A DNA stretch of 64,000 nt from Neoscytalidium dimidiatum (lineage: Eukaryota > Ascomycota > Dothideomycetes > Botryosphaeriales > Botryosphaeriaceae), in the NCBI GenBank assembly GCA_037367355.1, contig CM074696.1, forward strand, positions 1,674,001 to 1,738,000, read 5' to 3'. The number at the start of each line of letters is the position of its first letter. The stretch's first letter is position 1. Position numbers and translations under genes: made by a program. The notes beneath the pieces were generated by a model that was not told where the DNA came from, ran no database searches, and worked only from the letters and a program-made list of their open reading frames with translations. This document shows positions 22,556-33,423 of the stretch, in pieces.

Positions 22556-25343
22556 ATGGCGCAACACCGACGCGTCCGCTCGCGCACCACCCCGCAACCC
22601 GATCCTCCGCAACAACGCACCACCCGCGCCACCCGCACCACTCGCAGCCAGAGTCGCGACATTGACCACCCCTCGATTCCTTCCACCGCAAGGACGACAC
22701 GGAGTGCAGTAGCTCGCGGAACCAGTGTGGAAAGCGTGGTTAGCGATGACGGAATCAGCTCCCGCGACGTCCGAGCACCGCGGGGGACGGGAGGGAGAGG
22801 TGAGTTTATTTCTCTTTCTTGGTGTTGAGGAAAACCCATGGGCAGGTCTCAAGCTGTGCTTTGAGATAGGGTCAACTCCACGACCGCTGGCTGTGGGTTG
22901 TGGGCTGCATTCGAGATAGAAGTAGTGATCTGCATCTCGGCGCGTGTCAGCACATCACGTACTATTAGTCATTACGCGCTCGAGGAAATCGCATGCTCCT
23001 CGCAGAGCTCTGTTGCTGAGTCCGAGGCATCCAGACCTCTCCATTGTCCAAGAGGATGCCGATCTATCCTATCCAAATCTCCCGGAACCTACGGCAGAGG
23101 ATGCCATTGGCGCGCGTGAGGTAACTCCACCTTCGTCCGCTTCAAGTGATGGATACCCTATTCACAAATCACCTGATGCCCAGTCAATCATTTCCGGCAC
23201 GACCGCCATCTCAACAGCTCGAACCGTGCACGACCCAGCCGACCTGGATCCCGACTTAATGCTAGAGTTTCTTGACGACCTTTGCACAGATGCCCTCAAG
23301 GTCTTGGAGATTATTGCTCCAAGAAACGCTTCCCTTGAACACCTTGCTACTGTTGCTTCCGAAGCAATCAACCCAACCTCAAAAGTAAGCCGCATCCTCG
23401 AGAAGCGTGCAGATCGCTTCGACGAAGCCCGACAGTACTTTGGTGACGGCGACTACATCAAGCGGGACACAGTCCTTGCCGCCTTCGCCGACCAAGCAAA
23501 CGCTTATAATTCTATCCATAATGTCTCCCCCCGTCCGGATGCCATCATCTACCGGGCAAATGTGGCGACCTTTGCAAAACAAATGGCTACTATTGCGCCC
23601 GAGTCTGGCGATGTCTTCAACGTCCTTCTGGATTTGGATAATACTTTTCCTCGACACTTTGTTGCATCACTTTATGACGATCAGCTGGACGATCGCGAAC
23701 CAGGGAGCAGCGTGCTCGTCGACGAGACGTTCAGGCTTGCTCTGGATATCCGCACTCAATTCGCCATTTCTCTGCTGGTCAGGGACGAAGATGAGCCAGG
23801 TTTTGACCCAGACTCCAAGCTTCACTCGATTTTCTTTGCGGTCCCGGAAAGGGACGATACTGCGTCCGAGAAGCCTCGCCTTCGAGGTTGGGAAGTGTTG
23901 GGCCTTGGCGCTGGAGATGATGCCCTGCCAGACTCCATAAGAGGCGCAGTCGTTCAAAGAATCGAGGACATCAGGAAGTCTTTCAGAGGGGAAACTCAAG
24001 ATCTGGAGCAGGGCAACTACATTGATTCAGCAAGGCTCCAGAGCGACTTTCCATGGCCAAACTTCCTGGTCCGTGTCCTGGATTGGGTACGTGCACGCAA
24101 CTTTGAGCTTGGAGATGAGATCAACTTGCTGGGTGGAGCCTCTGAAATCCAAACATCTTTGAAGGAGTATCTTGAGACAGGTGTACCAAAATCGCCTGGT
24201 AAGCGCAGAGGAACAGCATCCCAAAGTCAAGGAGCTTCAACGACGGAGCCCGAATCTCAGAGTCAAAGAATTCCCAAAACAGCCCCAGGGGTTATCAAGG
24301 TCTTGAAAAGAGGTCTCGCTCGGTTGTCGAACCAAAACGTTGGTCGTGGCAATGATGAAGCATCGGACGTACCCAATGAAGCTGCAGCAGCTAACGGCAC
24401 AGAAGAACATGCCGCAGAAGACTACAACCCACCTGTTCTAGAGGAAGATGGAGATGATGACAATTCAAGAACGTTTGTTAACCCGCCACAAGAGCGCAGC
24501 GCCATGCAAGATGATCTCGAGGCATTGCGGCAAAGAGAGAAGCAAAATAAAGAAAATATGCGAAGGCTATCCGCAGATCCTCTCGTTTCGCCACGGAAGT
24601 CTTTTTACGATAGACAAGCAGGAGCCACACGGGTCTCATTTGATGAAGCGGATGGTTCCCTCCCATCGGAATTCGCTCTGTCAGCCAAGAGACAGGGCAA
24701 GAGGAGGCGCGTCGAAGCTGAGTCGGATGAAGACGAGGAGTTTGAGACACGTGTTCCAAAGCGCAAGCGACGGGTCCCTGTCCAGAAGAAAGCCCGCTAT
24801 GCTCCATCCTCCACGGCATGTTCTTCGATGCGTGGGAAAGGCCAAGCGAGCCAGGAGGTCACACACGCATTCGGAGCTCTACAGAATAATAATGATGACG
24901 ACGATGATGATGACGAAGGTGGACCAACCCCAGCCGAACAGTTGACTGCCGTAAGCCGGCAAGCCAGGGCTATTCCCACTGTCGGTAATCATGCTGCCAG
25001 AGGACGCAAACCGTGGACTCAAGAGGAAATCGACGCCTTCGTCGAACTTGTTGCAGAGTTTTCGCATGTAACGCAACCCTGGAAGAGCATCAAGAGAGCA
25101 GATGAAGTGAGAGGCAATGTGCTTAATCGCAGGAGGACCACGGATCTCAAGGACAAGGCCATGAACATCATAGCCAGTTACAAGATGTAAGTATAAACAC
25201 AGCAGTCCAGCTCCTGATGACAATTTGCTGATCGACCGTATAGGGCTGGTCAAGACGTTCCCCTGGGATTCGAGAGTTTCACTTTGCCAAAGCATCTTCA
25301 GGCCAAAGTCGACCAGCGCCGCGGCATCCGGGATGATGATTAA
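22556..25343 (+). CDS. Telobox-Myb telomere-repeat-binding protein (TRF/Taz1/Tbf1-like)
   Basis: Three exons: 22556-22799, 22969-25186 and 25244-25343 (853 aa, exact frame; introns 169 and 57 nt). The Myb/SANT domain is close to the C-terminus (about 760-825): RKPWTQEEIDAFVEL, then PWKSIK, then TDLKDKAMNI. The last matches the telobox signature VDLKDKxRN that defines binding to TTAGGG repeats. An alpha-helical region near residues 140-360 (LDPDLMLEFLDDLCTDALKVL, LLDLDNTF, LALDIRTQFAISLLV) resembles the TRF-homology dimerisation domain (tentative). The middle contains Lys/Arg nuclear-localisation clusters (GKRRRVE, PKRKRRVP) and an acidic run. The N-terminus is Arg/Thr-rich (RTTRATRTTRSQSR). 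It may serve in telomere capping or as a general telobox transcription factor; the sequence alone does not decide. Confidence 0.85.
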
Positions 25344-26085
25344 GCCGTGATGGCTTGGATGCTTTTTCCCCCCTGTTTCGTTGAGTCCCTTTCCACTGTA
25401 GGCGCCTAAATATTCTTTGGCGTTATAGGGGGATTCAATCATGCCTTGCATGAGACGAACGATCGCCGGTTCGATGAAGCTTCCAAGTTAGCTCCTGACA
25501 CAGGCAATGCAAACCTTTCCAACTTTGCTTATCTTCTTCCAAGGAAATCATTATTGCAGAATCGTCCTTGATCAGCGTATACTTCAAAGTTGAAACAATC
25601 TGTGATCTTATGCCGACCGTTCGTTTTTGGACGTTTAGGCACAATTGCGTTCCAAAAAGCGCCTGGTACTTTGGAGACACAGCACCGCAGTTTGCAGTGG
25701 CCACGGTGGATCTTCTCTAGAACAAGCGTACTCCTTCAGCGGATTGCTCAGAGAGTCAGATGAAGGCTTCAGAGAGATGGTCCCCTTCTTTTTATTTTTT
25801 TTAAAAAAAAAGTAGGGTATCTGAACGAAGTGCATATCCTCTAACCTAACAAGATCAGAAACTCGAACATTCCTTTTTCTCAGCGTGCACACCAGCCCAC
25901 ATTCTTTCATGTATCCGAGGCACCATGCCTTTCCATCCCCTCCTACACAAATACCATACCATCGTCTACTCATTCTTCAAATTACCTTCCTTCTGGCAGC
26001 CCCTTTAGAGATATTGCCGGCTTGCCAAATCTCCTCCAAGAACATCTGAGAGAATCACCTCTTGATCGAGGTAGCTCACAACTCA
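25344..26085. other. Intergenic spacer before tRNA
   Basis: This AT-rich 3' region of the telobox gene carries a T/A homopolymer hairpin-like tract near 25794-25811 and leads into the tRNA gene. No protein gene was supported. Confidence 0.45.
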
Positions 26086-26190
26086 TCCGTTGTGGTCTAG
26101 GGGCTAGGATTTGCCGCTCTCATTCCTCCGAGAGTCCCATCTCACTTCTAAAGTGCCGGCAAGGCCCGGGTTCGATTCCCGGCGACGGAA
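26086..26190 (+). tRNA. tRNA-Glu (CTC) with intron
   Basis: The acceptor stem TCCGTTG (26086-26092) pairs with CGACGGA (26183-26189) with one G-T wobble, and A at 26190 is the discriminator. The anticodon stem TGCCG pairs with CGGCA. The loop reads CTCTCA, giving anticodon CTC at 26119-26121. The T arm CCGGG-TTCGATT-CCCGG is perfect, and the four-base variable loop is typical of tRNA-Glu. A 33-nt intron (26123-26155) sits after position 37, the canonical place for nuclear tRNA introns. Internal A-box and B-box (GGTTCGATTCC) promoters are present, and a TTTT (26199-26202) follows. Confidence 0.93.
26123..26155 (+). other. tRNA-Glu intron
   Basis: A 33-nt insertion one base 3' of the anticodon, between A37 and C38, which splits the anticodon loop and must be removed by the tRNA splicing endonuclease. 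Confidence 0.85.
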
Positions 26191-26828
26191 AAATATCCTT
26201 TTGCCAGGATCTCCCCCATCCTCTTTTGCGCCTGACATCGTGATATTCCGCGGTAGTGATGATGGGGGAATTTTTGTTTTACCTTTTTGGTTGGTGGCGG
26301 GGCTCAAGACGCGGTCCGAGCTCGGGCCGGGGGCTAGGCGGTGAGCTGGCAGTTTGAAGAAAACAATTGCCGGGCCGAGCAAAGGGAAAGATTGCGGATG
26401 GGCTTGTGTTTGGTCGGCCGTACTTCTGAGTGCCGGGAGGAGGCCTGGAAGGCAGGGTTGTGGAGGCTCCGCCGTGGGACGGTGATGGTGGGTGCTCTGA
26501 GTGACTCGACGAGTGTGCAGAGATAGGGTATTCATGTCCGAGTATCGCACTGCCTATCAGCCAATGAGAAGAAGAGCGAACGTAAGAAGCTAGGAAGGCT
26601 CGAGAGATAGTCTCACACCGGCCTGGATCGTAATGAATTGTCGTTGGTGAATCAAAGTCCATTCGGTAAGAGATTCAAGAAAATTGGTGTGCAACGATCC
26701 TTCATGACGGGGTACTGCATTCAAGATTATGACCATTGTGACTAGATATAACACCTTTCTTCAATTTCCCCGCTCTTGTAAGTTCATGTCGTAATACATC
26801 GGTTTTATATTTTCGTATAAATGCTCTC
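26191..26828. other. Intergenic, tRNA 3' flank
   Basis: Between the tRNA gene and the stop codon of the TRAPPC12 homologue. It has T-rich runs just after the tRNA and near 26270, suitable for RNA polymerase III termination. The minus-strand frames here overlap the tRNA and are not accepted. Confidence 0.5.
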
Positions 26829-28393
26829 TCAGAGCTTGAAATCTGCGGCTTGCCTTTCCCAGCCCATCTCGCTTGGTTCGAGTGCGGAAACCTTATCCAC
26901 GAGTTCCAGCTTGCGCTCCCGTGACTTCTCGGTGCAAAGCTCGTAGATGGTGCTCAAGTTGAACGTCAATGCATGAAACGCGGAAGCCGAGTTCTCTCCG
27001 TGATCTATCAGGTCCTCTAGTACTGTACGGGCATCTGATATCCTTCCAACGTAAAGTAAGCATACCGCGCGGTTCTGGATGATCATAGGATCGTCGGGAT
27101 TTGATGCAGCTAGTGCATCCCAAATCGTTAACGCCGTGGTGTAGTCCGCTTCAGCCATTGCGACCAAAGCGTTGAGAGGGTCTTCGGGAGCTGGGACATC
27201 GGCAGTCGTAGGTGGAGCGGGCGAGGGGGAAGCAGCAACGCAGCGCTTGGCAGCGTCGATATCACCGACTTTGATCCAAGCTAGTGCCTCCATAGTCTTG
27301 AGTCGAGAAGACTCTGGGGTCAGTGGTGCCGAGTCAGCCTTTTCTTCCGCTTCCACCGCCTTCTGGGAACCAGAATCCGCGCGTACGAGTCCCGCCAGAT
27401 GCCTCGCAGCACCCTCGCATTCTCCCATTTCTATCAGCGCATTGGCAACTCTTATAGCGAGCTCTCTTAATCTGGCTTTCCACGTCTGCTTTGATTCAGG
27501 ATCCTGTGTTTTGATTGCCTCGATTCTCGCCTCCCGGGCCAACTCATAGTAGCCCATAACGCCGCGACGCCAGTCGCCATATCCAAGGCCCATAAGCCGG
27601 ACGGCCAGCACACGCAACTCCCAGGGCACAATATGGGCTCCAGTCAAAGGATTTCGATAGAAAGCACTGGTTAAGTCACCCAGCAACTTTGCCTCGGCGG
27701 CGGCCAGAGCATGTTGATTGAGCAGAGTTAGGCAGGCCAGTCGCACGTATAATAGCGAGAATATGCGCGGATAGTCGGTTGGAGAAGTGTTCTTGACTAA
27801 GGCGGTTGCAGCAGAGACAGCGGCAAGGCGGTAGTGTCCCCCATCGAGAAGGGCGCGGAGCGGAGTGGAGGGCGGAGGTTGGTGGGAGGCGGAGAGGAAA
27901 GGCTGCGGAATGGAATGAGGCGGGAGAGGATGGAAGTTGTTCGGGTGGAGCAGGAAGCCAAAGTCCTTCTCGGGAGACTCGAGGACTGAGGCAGGAGTCG
28001 AAGCGGTGGGCGACTGTATCTGCGACGGCCGGGTAGGAGTGATAGGCTGCGAAGGGTGCTGTTGCTGCTGCTGCTGCTGCTGCTGCAAGTGCGGATGCGT
28101 GAAGGGATTGGGCGACAAGGGAGCGGGGCCAGGCTTGCTGGCGGAGGGAGGTCCAGCTAGAGGACTGATGGGGCATCAGCAGAGATGGCGAGAGAAGGGC
28201 GGCATGGGGTGACGCACTCCTCGAAGTCGGCGTCCAGCGGCCCTTTGGTGGAACGGCGAGTAATGACTACTGCAGCGGCGGTCAGCTACAGGCAGCATCA
28301 GGCTGGCAGGACGGAGGCCAGAGACGTACTGCGGCGGCGCTCGTCGCTGGAAGCAATGCGGCCATGGCCCTTGGCCCGGGGAGGCGCCTGCAT
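26829..28393 (-). CDS. TRAPP complex subunit 12 homologue (TPR protein)
   Basis: Three exons: 28393-28330, 28266-28218 and 28164-26829 (482 aa, exact frame). The acceptor of exon 2 could be three bases earlier without changing frame. The protein opens MQAPPRAKGHGRIASSDERRR. A polyglutamine run (nine Q, CAG repeats) lies near residue 60. A helical region beginning TPLRALLDGGHYRLAAVSAATALV (read as two parts) is followed by tetratricopeptide-like helix pairs: LRVLAVRLMGLGYGDWRRG, ALIEMGECEGAARHLAG, TMEALAWIKVGDIDAAKRC, NRAVCLLYVGRISDARTVL and FNLSTIYELCTEKSRERK. This order matches TRAPPC12, a TRAPPIII subunit in ER-Golgi traffic and autophagy. The short intron with GTGCGT donor and CTGAT branch (28217-28165) is needed to join STKGPLDADFED to PLAGPP. 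It is divergent from ILV2. Confidence 0.87.
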
Positions 28394-28563
28394 GTTGGGC
28401 GGCGGGTAGGTAGGGTGTGGCACAGTGGAGCTCTAGTGGTGCTAAGTGAAGCTCGAGCAGGGCCGTATTCAGTGATTGCGCGGACTTAGGCGTTACGGGC
28501 GCCAAGGCCGGGGGCCGCTGGGCGCTGTGGGCGGGCGTGATCATGCTTCCAAGTTTCTCTATT

Positions 28564-28579
28564 GGTCCGACTTCGGACC
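28564..28579. promoter_or_regulatory. LEU3-like CCG-N4-CGG palindrome
   Basis: GGTCCGA-CT-TCGGACC, a 7-bp inverted repeat around a 2-bp centre containing CCGACTTCGG. It fits the Zn2Cys6 regulator Leu3, which binds CCG-N4-CGG and controls branched-chain amino acid genes in yeast. It lies about 230 bp upstream of the ILV2 ATG. Confidence 0.6.
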
Positions 28580-28656
28580 CAGTCGCCCGGCTGCCCTGCT
28601 GCCCCCTCCTCGGCAAGGTGGAAATTGTTCGACGAGACTACTCACACTATTATTCC

Positions 28657-28663
28657 TGACTCA
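28657..28663. promoter_or_regulatory. GCN4/CPC1-type site TGACTCA
   Basis: An exact copy of the general amino acid control element, 147 bp upstream of the ILV2 start, the expected range for a functional site. Confidence 0.6.
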
Positions 28664-28809
28664 CCACCAAGCATTCCTCTCCTCATAAGATACCCCTCGC
28701 GCCCCTCGCGCCCCCCGCGCTCTCTCCAATTCTGCGACCTGGCCATTGGCACCTCTCCTCTCCTCTCCTCTTTCGCGACTGACGCCCCAAGGGCTCGCCA
28801 CTCGTCAAA

Positions 28810-31016
28810 ATGCTCAAAGCACGCCAATCGCGTGGCGCTCTGAAGAGCATCAACGCCGCCGCCCGCCGTTTCTCCTCCACACCCTCGCCTCAAGCCGTCT
28901 CGCCTTACCGCACTCCCTCCGTCCAGCAGCCTGCTCAAAAACCCGTCGTCAAGAACTCCATTAAGCGCACCCAGAGTACTGCTGCTGCCCAGAAAACCGA
29001 GAGGCCCGTTCCCTCGCCCGCCTTCAATCGCGATGACCCGCAACCCCAGGTGCAGTCGCGGTACCAACCGCAGATGGACCACTCGTTTGTGGGCAAGACC
29101 GGAGGCGAGATCTTCCACGAGATGATGCTGCGCCACGACGTCAAGCATATCTGTACGTTGCCAGAAGAAAGCGCCGCGCCCCCGAGATTTTTCACCGCCA
29201 GCGATTATGCTAACATCATGACTCAGTCGGATACCCAGGAGGCGCCATTCTCCCCGTATTCGATGCCATTTACAACTCGCCGCACTTCGATTTCGTTCTT
29301 CCCAGACATGAGCAGGGTGCTGGCCATATGGCCGAGGGCTATGCTCGCGCTTCTGGCAAGCCCGGCGTCGTCCTTGTGACCTCCGGTCCTGGCGCCACCA
29401 ATGTTGTCACGCCTATGCAGGATGCTCTGATGGATGGTACGCCGATGGTTGTTTTCTGTGGTCAGGTCGTGACCACTTCGATTGGCTCGGACGCATTCCA
29501 GGAGGCCGACATGCTCGGCATTTCAAGGGCCTGCACTAAGTGGAATGTGATGGTCAAGAACATCGCTGAGCTGCCTCGCCGTATCAACGAGGCTTTCGAG
29601 ATCGCTACCAGCGGTCGTCCCGGCCCCGTCCTCGTCGATCTGCCCAAGGATATCACTGGCGGCACTTTGAACAGGCCCATTCCGGTTGTCAGCAGCCTTC
29701 CCACCCACCCCAGCGCTGCAAGCTTAGCCGCCCGCGAGTTGAGCAGAGCTCAGCTTGACGGTGCGATCAAACGCTCTGCCAACCTCATCAACATCGCCAA
29801 GAAGCCCGTCATCTATGCCGGCCAGGGCATCGTCGCAACTGAAGAAGGCCCCAAGCTTCTGAAGGAGCTTGCCGACAAGGCCAACATTCCCGTTACCACC
29901 ACTCTCCAGGGTCTTGGTGGTTTCAATGAATTCGACCCTAAGTCTTTGCACATGCTGGGTATGCACGGTTCCGCATACGCAAACATGGCTATGCAGGAGG
30001 CGGACTTGATCATCGCTCTCGGTGCTCGTTTCGATGACCGCATTACTGGTCAGGTCGCTCGCTTTGCTCCTGCTGCCCGTGCTGCCGCTGCGGAGGGACG
30101 TGGTGGTATCATTCATTTCGAAATCATGCCCAAGAACATCAACAAGGTTGTCCAAGCCACCGAAGCTGTCGAGGGTGATGTTGCAACAAACCTTGCTGCT
30201 TTGATTCCGCACGTCAACGCCGTGCCTGAACGTCCCGAGTGGTTCGAGCAGATCAATGACTGGAAGCAGCGCTTCCCGTGGGCATACGAGAAGGACGGTG
30301 CCAACGGTCTGATCAAGCCTCAGACTGTTATTGACAAGCTCAGCAAGCTCACTGAAAACATCCGTGATAAGACCATCATCACTACCGGTGTCGGGCAGCA
30401 CCAGATGTGGGCTGCCCAGCACTTCCGCTGGACGCACCCGCGCACCATGATCACTTCTGGTGGCGCTGGTACTATGGGCTACGGTCTCCCCGCCGCCATC
30501 GGCGCAAAAGTTGCCCGCCCTGACGCCCTTGTCGTCGATATTGACGGTGACGCATCTTTCAGCATGACTCTCACCGAGCTCAGCACTGCTGCCGAGTTCA
30601 ACATCGGCGTCAAGATCATCATCCTCAACAACGAAGAGCAGGGTATGGTCACTCAATGGCAGTCTCTCTTCTTCAAGGACCGCTTCGCGCACACTCACCA
30701 GAAGAACGCCGACTTCGTTAAGCTTGGCGATGCCATGGGTGTCCAGGCTGCGCGCGCCAGCAAGCCTGCTGAGCTTGAGGAGAAGCTCAACTGGCTCTTG
30801 AACACTGACGGCCCTGCCCTTCTTGAGGTCGTCGTTGACCAGAAGGTGCCTGTCCTTCCCATGGTACCTGCTGGCAGCGCCCTTCACGAATTCTTGGTGT
30901 ACGATGAGAGTAAGTTTTTCCATCCTCGTAGAGTCCATGTTTCAGCTCGCTAACTTTGCGTTACAGCCAAGGAGAGGGCCCGTCGTGAACAGACCCGCCA
31001 ACGCTCTGGCAGATAA
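28810..31016 (+). CDS. ILV2: Acetolactate synthase catalytic subunit, mitochondrial
   Basis: Three exons: 28810-29152, 29227-30909 and 30967-31016 (691 aa, exact frame; introns 74 and 57 nt). It condenses two pyruvates to acetolactate (or pyruvate with 2-oxobutyrate), the first common step of valine, leucine and isoleucine synthesis. The N-terminus MLKARQSRGALKSINAAARRF is a basic, amphipathic mitochondrial presequence. FGYPGGAILPVFDA crosses the first splice site. The thiamine-activating glutamate is E143 in PRHEQGAGHMAEG. The ThDP/Mg2+ motif begins IDGDASFSMT and ends LNNEEQG, and W592 is in VTQWQS. GQVV at residues 194-197 differs from the GQVP expected in yeast and plants. The C-terminus is TKERARREQ...RSGR from the small last exon. 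Promoter elements suggest general amino acid control. Confidence 0.97.
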
Positions 31017-33423
31017 ATCCTCGCCAAAGGAATGACGCGGGAGAGGAAGTCAGGTCCAAAAAATTTTTATTTCGGAATTTTGCCTGTCTCTGCGGCCACA
31101 TGGGCACGCATGAATTATGGGATTGACACTTGGAACCAAAAAAAAGCGGCATTGAGATCCCGGATGGCCTCTTGTGATTTTACACTGTTTTATACTATTT
31201 ACGCATGATTGCTTGCGCTTTTGTTTTACTGCAAGCTCGCGTATGATTGGCGTTCACACAGGATTGGGGCTACGGCAGGGTTCTTCTTGACATGTATGGT
31301 TCTCCGTTGAGTTATACTCTATTACTATCTCCGGAGAGATCCGAAAAGGCAAAAAGTGGATTCTTCAGATTCTCGAGTATCTATTTTTGTTGATCGTATT
31401 TTTCTCCCATTGGATTTCCTTGCTTGGGTATCGCTTTTGACATGGGAAGATGAATGAGTCAAGATGGCTCGGTGTTGGATGCAATAGGGTACCGTCCCAA
31501 GGGGGAGGGTCCTTTGACAACTGGATGACGTCTACTATAAATATGATAACAGATGTTCGTCATTCGCATACTACTTTCTTTTTGACCTTGTATAGTTAGT
31601 GTTTCACACTGTTATTGCTATTAAACGGCATCATACGCAAATGGAGCTACACCCTCCAGCTCCGTTCAGGCAAGAAAGAAAATGCGTTGCATACCCGAGA
31701 AAGCATCTTAGCGTGATCTATGCTATCCCGAAATTGCTGAGTAACATTATTGATGCGTAATTAAGGCTATCATTTATCTAAATAGTCGAAAATCCGGGCC
31801 CTCTAGTGAACGCCACGCTCTCATGAGCGTATGGATCTCAATGAGACAGTCTTGCTTTGCTGGCGCTGCAAGAGTAAGACTGCAAACCCGAGAGGGCGTT
31901 CTTTTGCCAGTGATTGCTAAGCTGACACAGGCTGGCATGACCTGACCATGCTCAACTTCTGCAGCAGAGCCATGAGTCATTGAGGCAGTTATCTGTACAC
32001 CACTCTTGCTGGCTAATGTTTATGTGAAGCTTGCTTCGGCGACTCATAAACCGCGCATCTGTCTCGCAGTATCATAATCGGAAAAACCGCCATCGTGTGG
32101 TACGCGTGTGCACGTGTTTTACGTCAATCAACCAGCGAAACCGAATAAAAAGCGCCCAGCACGCATCCACTTCGCTTCCTCCGGCACGGAAGTGTTTCCA
32201 AGGAACCAAGATGAAGTCGGTTAAAATCGAGCGTTTGGAAATTCACTTTCCATTTCTTTGCGTCAAACTTTTTCTTTGATTTTCGGTATGCGACATGGAG
32301 GTCTAAAATATGTCCCTGTCTTGCGTCCACATCACCTCCAGGAGCTTGCTTGCAGGGCGTCGTTGGAATCTCCTGTCGCCTTTAATGTTTCTGTGATTTC
32401 TGTACCAGCCACATTCGTGTCCGTTCCACTTTGCGTGCATTCTCGGTCTTGTACCAGCTCCCTTGTTTCTACACGAGCTGCAGCGGTGAGTAAGTTCTTT
32501 ATGCTTTCTGATAGAGGCGTGTTTAATCCCTTCATGAAAGGATAAACTTGACTAACGCACCGAGCGTATGCGATCGTCGAGCGACTTATGTCAATTCCCC
32601 AACCGAGCTTGATGGAGAAGTAAATGTAAGGTCTGAAGACGGATATCGAATAGTCCAAGGAAGACAATGGTGGCGATGTTGAGTACTGCAACAGCAACGC
32701 CATCCCGACTACAGGACAGGCGAGACATGTGTCGAGATACAGACGTCGTCAATTTCGTTTGACTGCTGTATCTGGATGACTGTCCTAAGTGAATACGCAC
32801 GACTGCATTTGCTATTGCGGCGTTGTGTGGGACACTACATCGAGAGCTTGGCCGCGAAAATGCCGGTGAAAGTACGGGAAGTTGATCACTTTGAGTTAAG
32901 CCGTTTTTCAACACGGCCTCCGCAACCCGTCTGTCGAAGCAAGGCCTCGGCTTGGCACGTGACGCACGTCTCTCGACTCGAGACGATGCTGCAAAGCATA
33001 TAACGTCTTAAAGGGCGGCTATGACATCAGGTGGCTAACGCACTCTTTCGCTTTCTCTACAGCTATCGATCTACGAATAGCAGCGCTACTCCATTACTTC
33101 TCACATATACCTTCTGTCGAAACCATACCGCTTGCAGATAGCAACATAGAAAGAGATAGGGCGGGAGAGAGAGGGAGAAAGAGATAAACATTTAGATGAG
33201 AAGTCGGATAATAAAGAGGAAAAGGACCCATTTTCTCACAATCTCCCATGGTATCAGGCGGAAAGAAAAAGGAAAAGAGGAAAAGATGAGGGGCAGAAAA
33301 TCCTCTCGAACACTGTAAACTCCGAGTGAAAAAAACGAATCATCTTCTGAGCCCGCTAATGGCGCTCGATGATGGTTGCGGTTGGTAATGAAGACACGCA
33401 TCGAAGCAGAACCCGCTTGCTTC
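31017..33423. other. Convergent intergenic region, 2.4 kb
   Basis: Between the convergent ends of ILV2 and SFH5. It is AT-rich, with a purine-rich tract (33148-33188) near SFH5. Short open frames on both strands (for example 32332-32703 minus and 32258-32545 plus) show no domain or splice continuity. Nothing is supported as a gene. Confidence 0.45.

Larger units (their letters stand above)
28394..28809. promoter_or_regulatory. Shared promoter of TRAPPC12 homologue and ILV2
   Basis: Only 416 bp separate the two start codons. The region carries a 16-bp inverted repeat with a CCG-N4-CGG core and a perfect TGACTCA. The ILV2 leader is CT-rich. Confidence 0.7.

Noticed and set aside
29724..30938. 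404-codon minus-strand frame opposite ILV2
   Set aside because: Antisense shadow of ILV2 exon 2, with no domain of its own.
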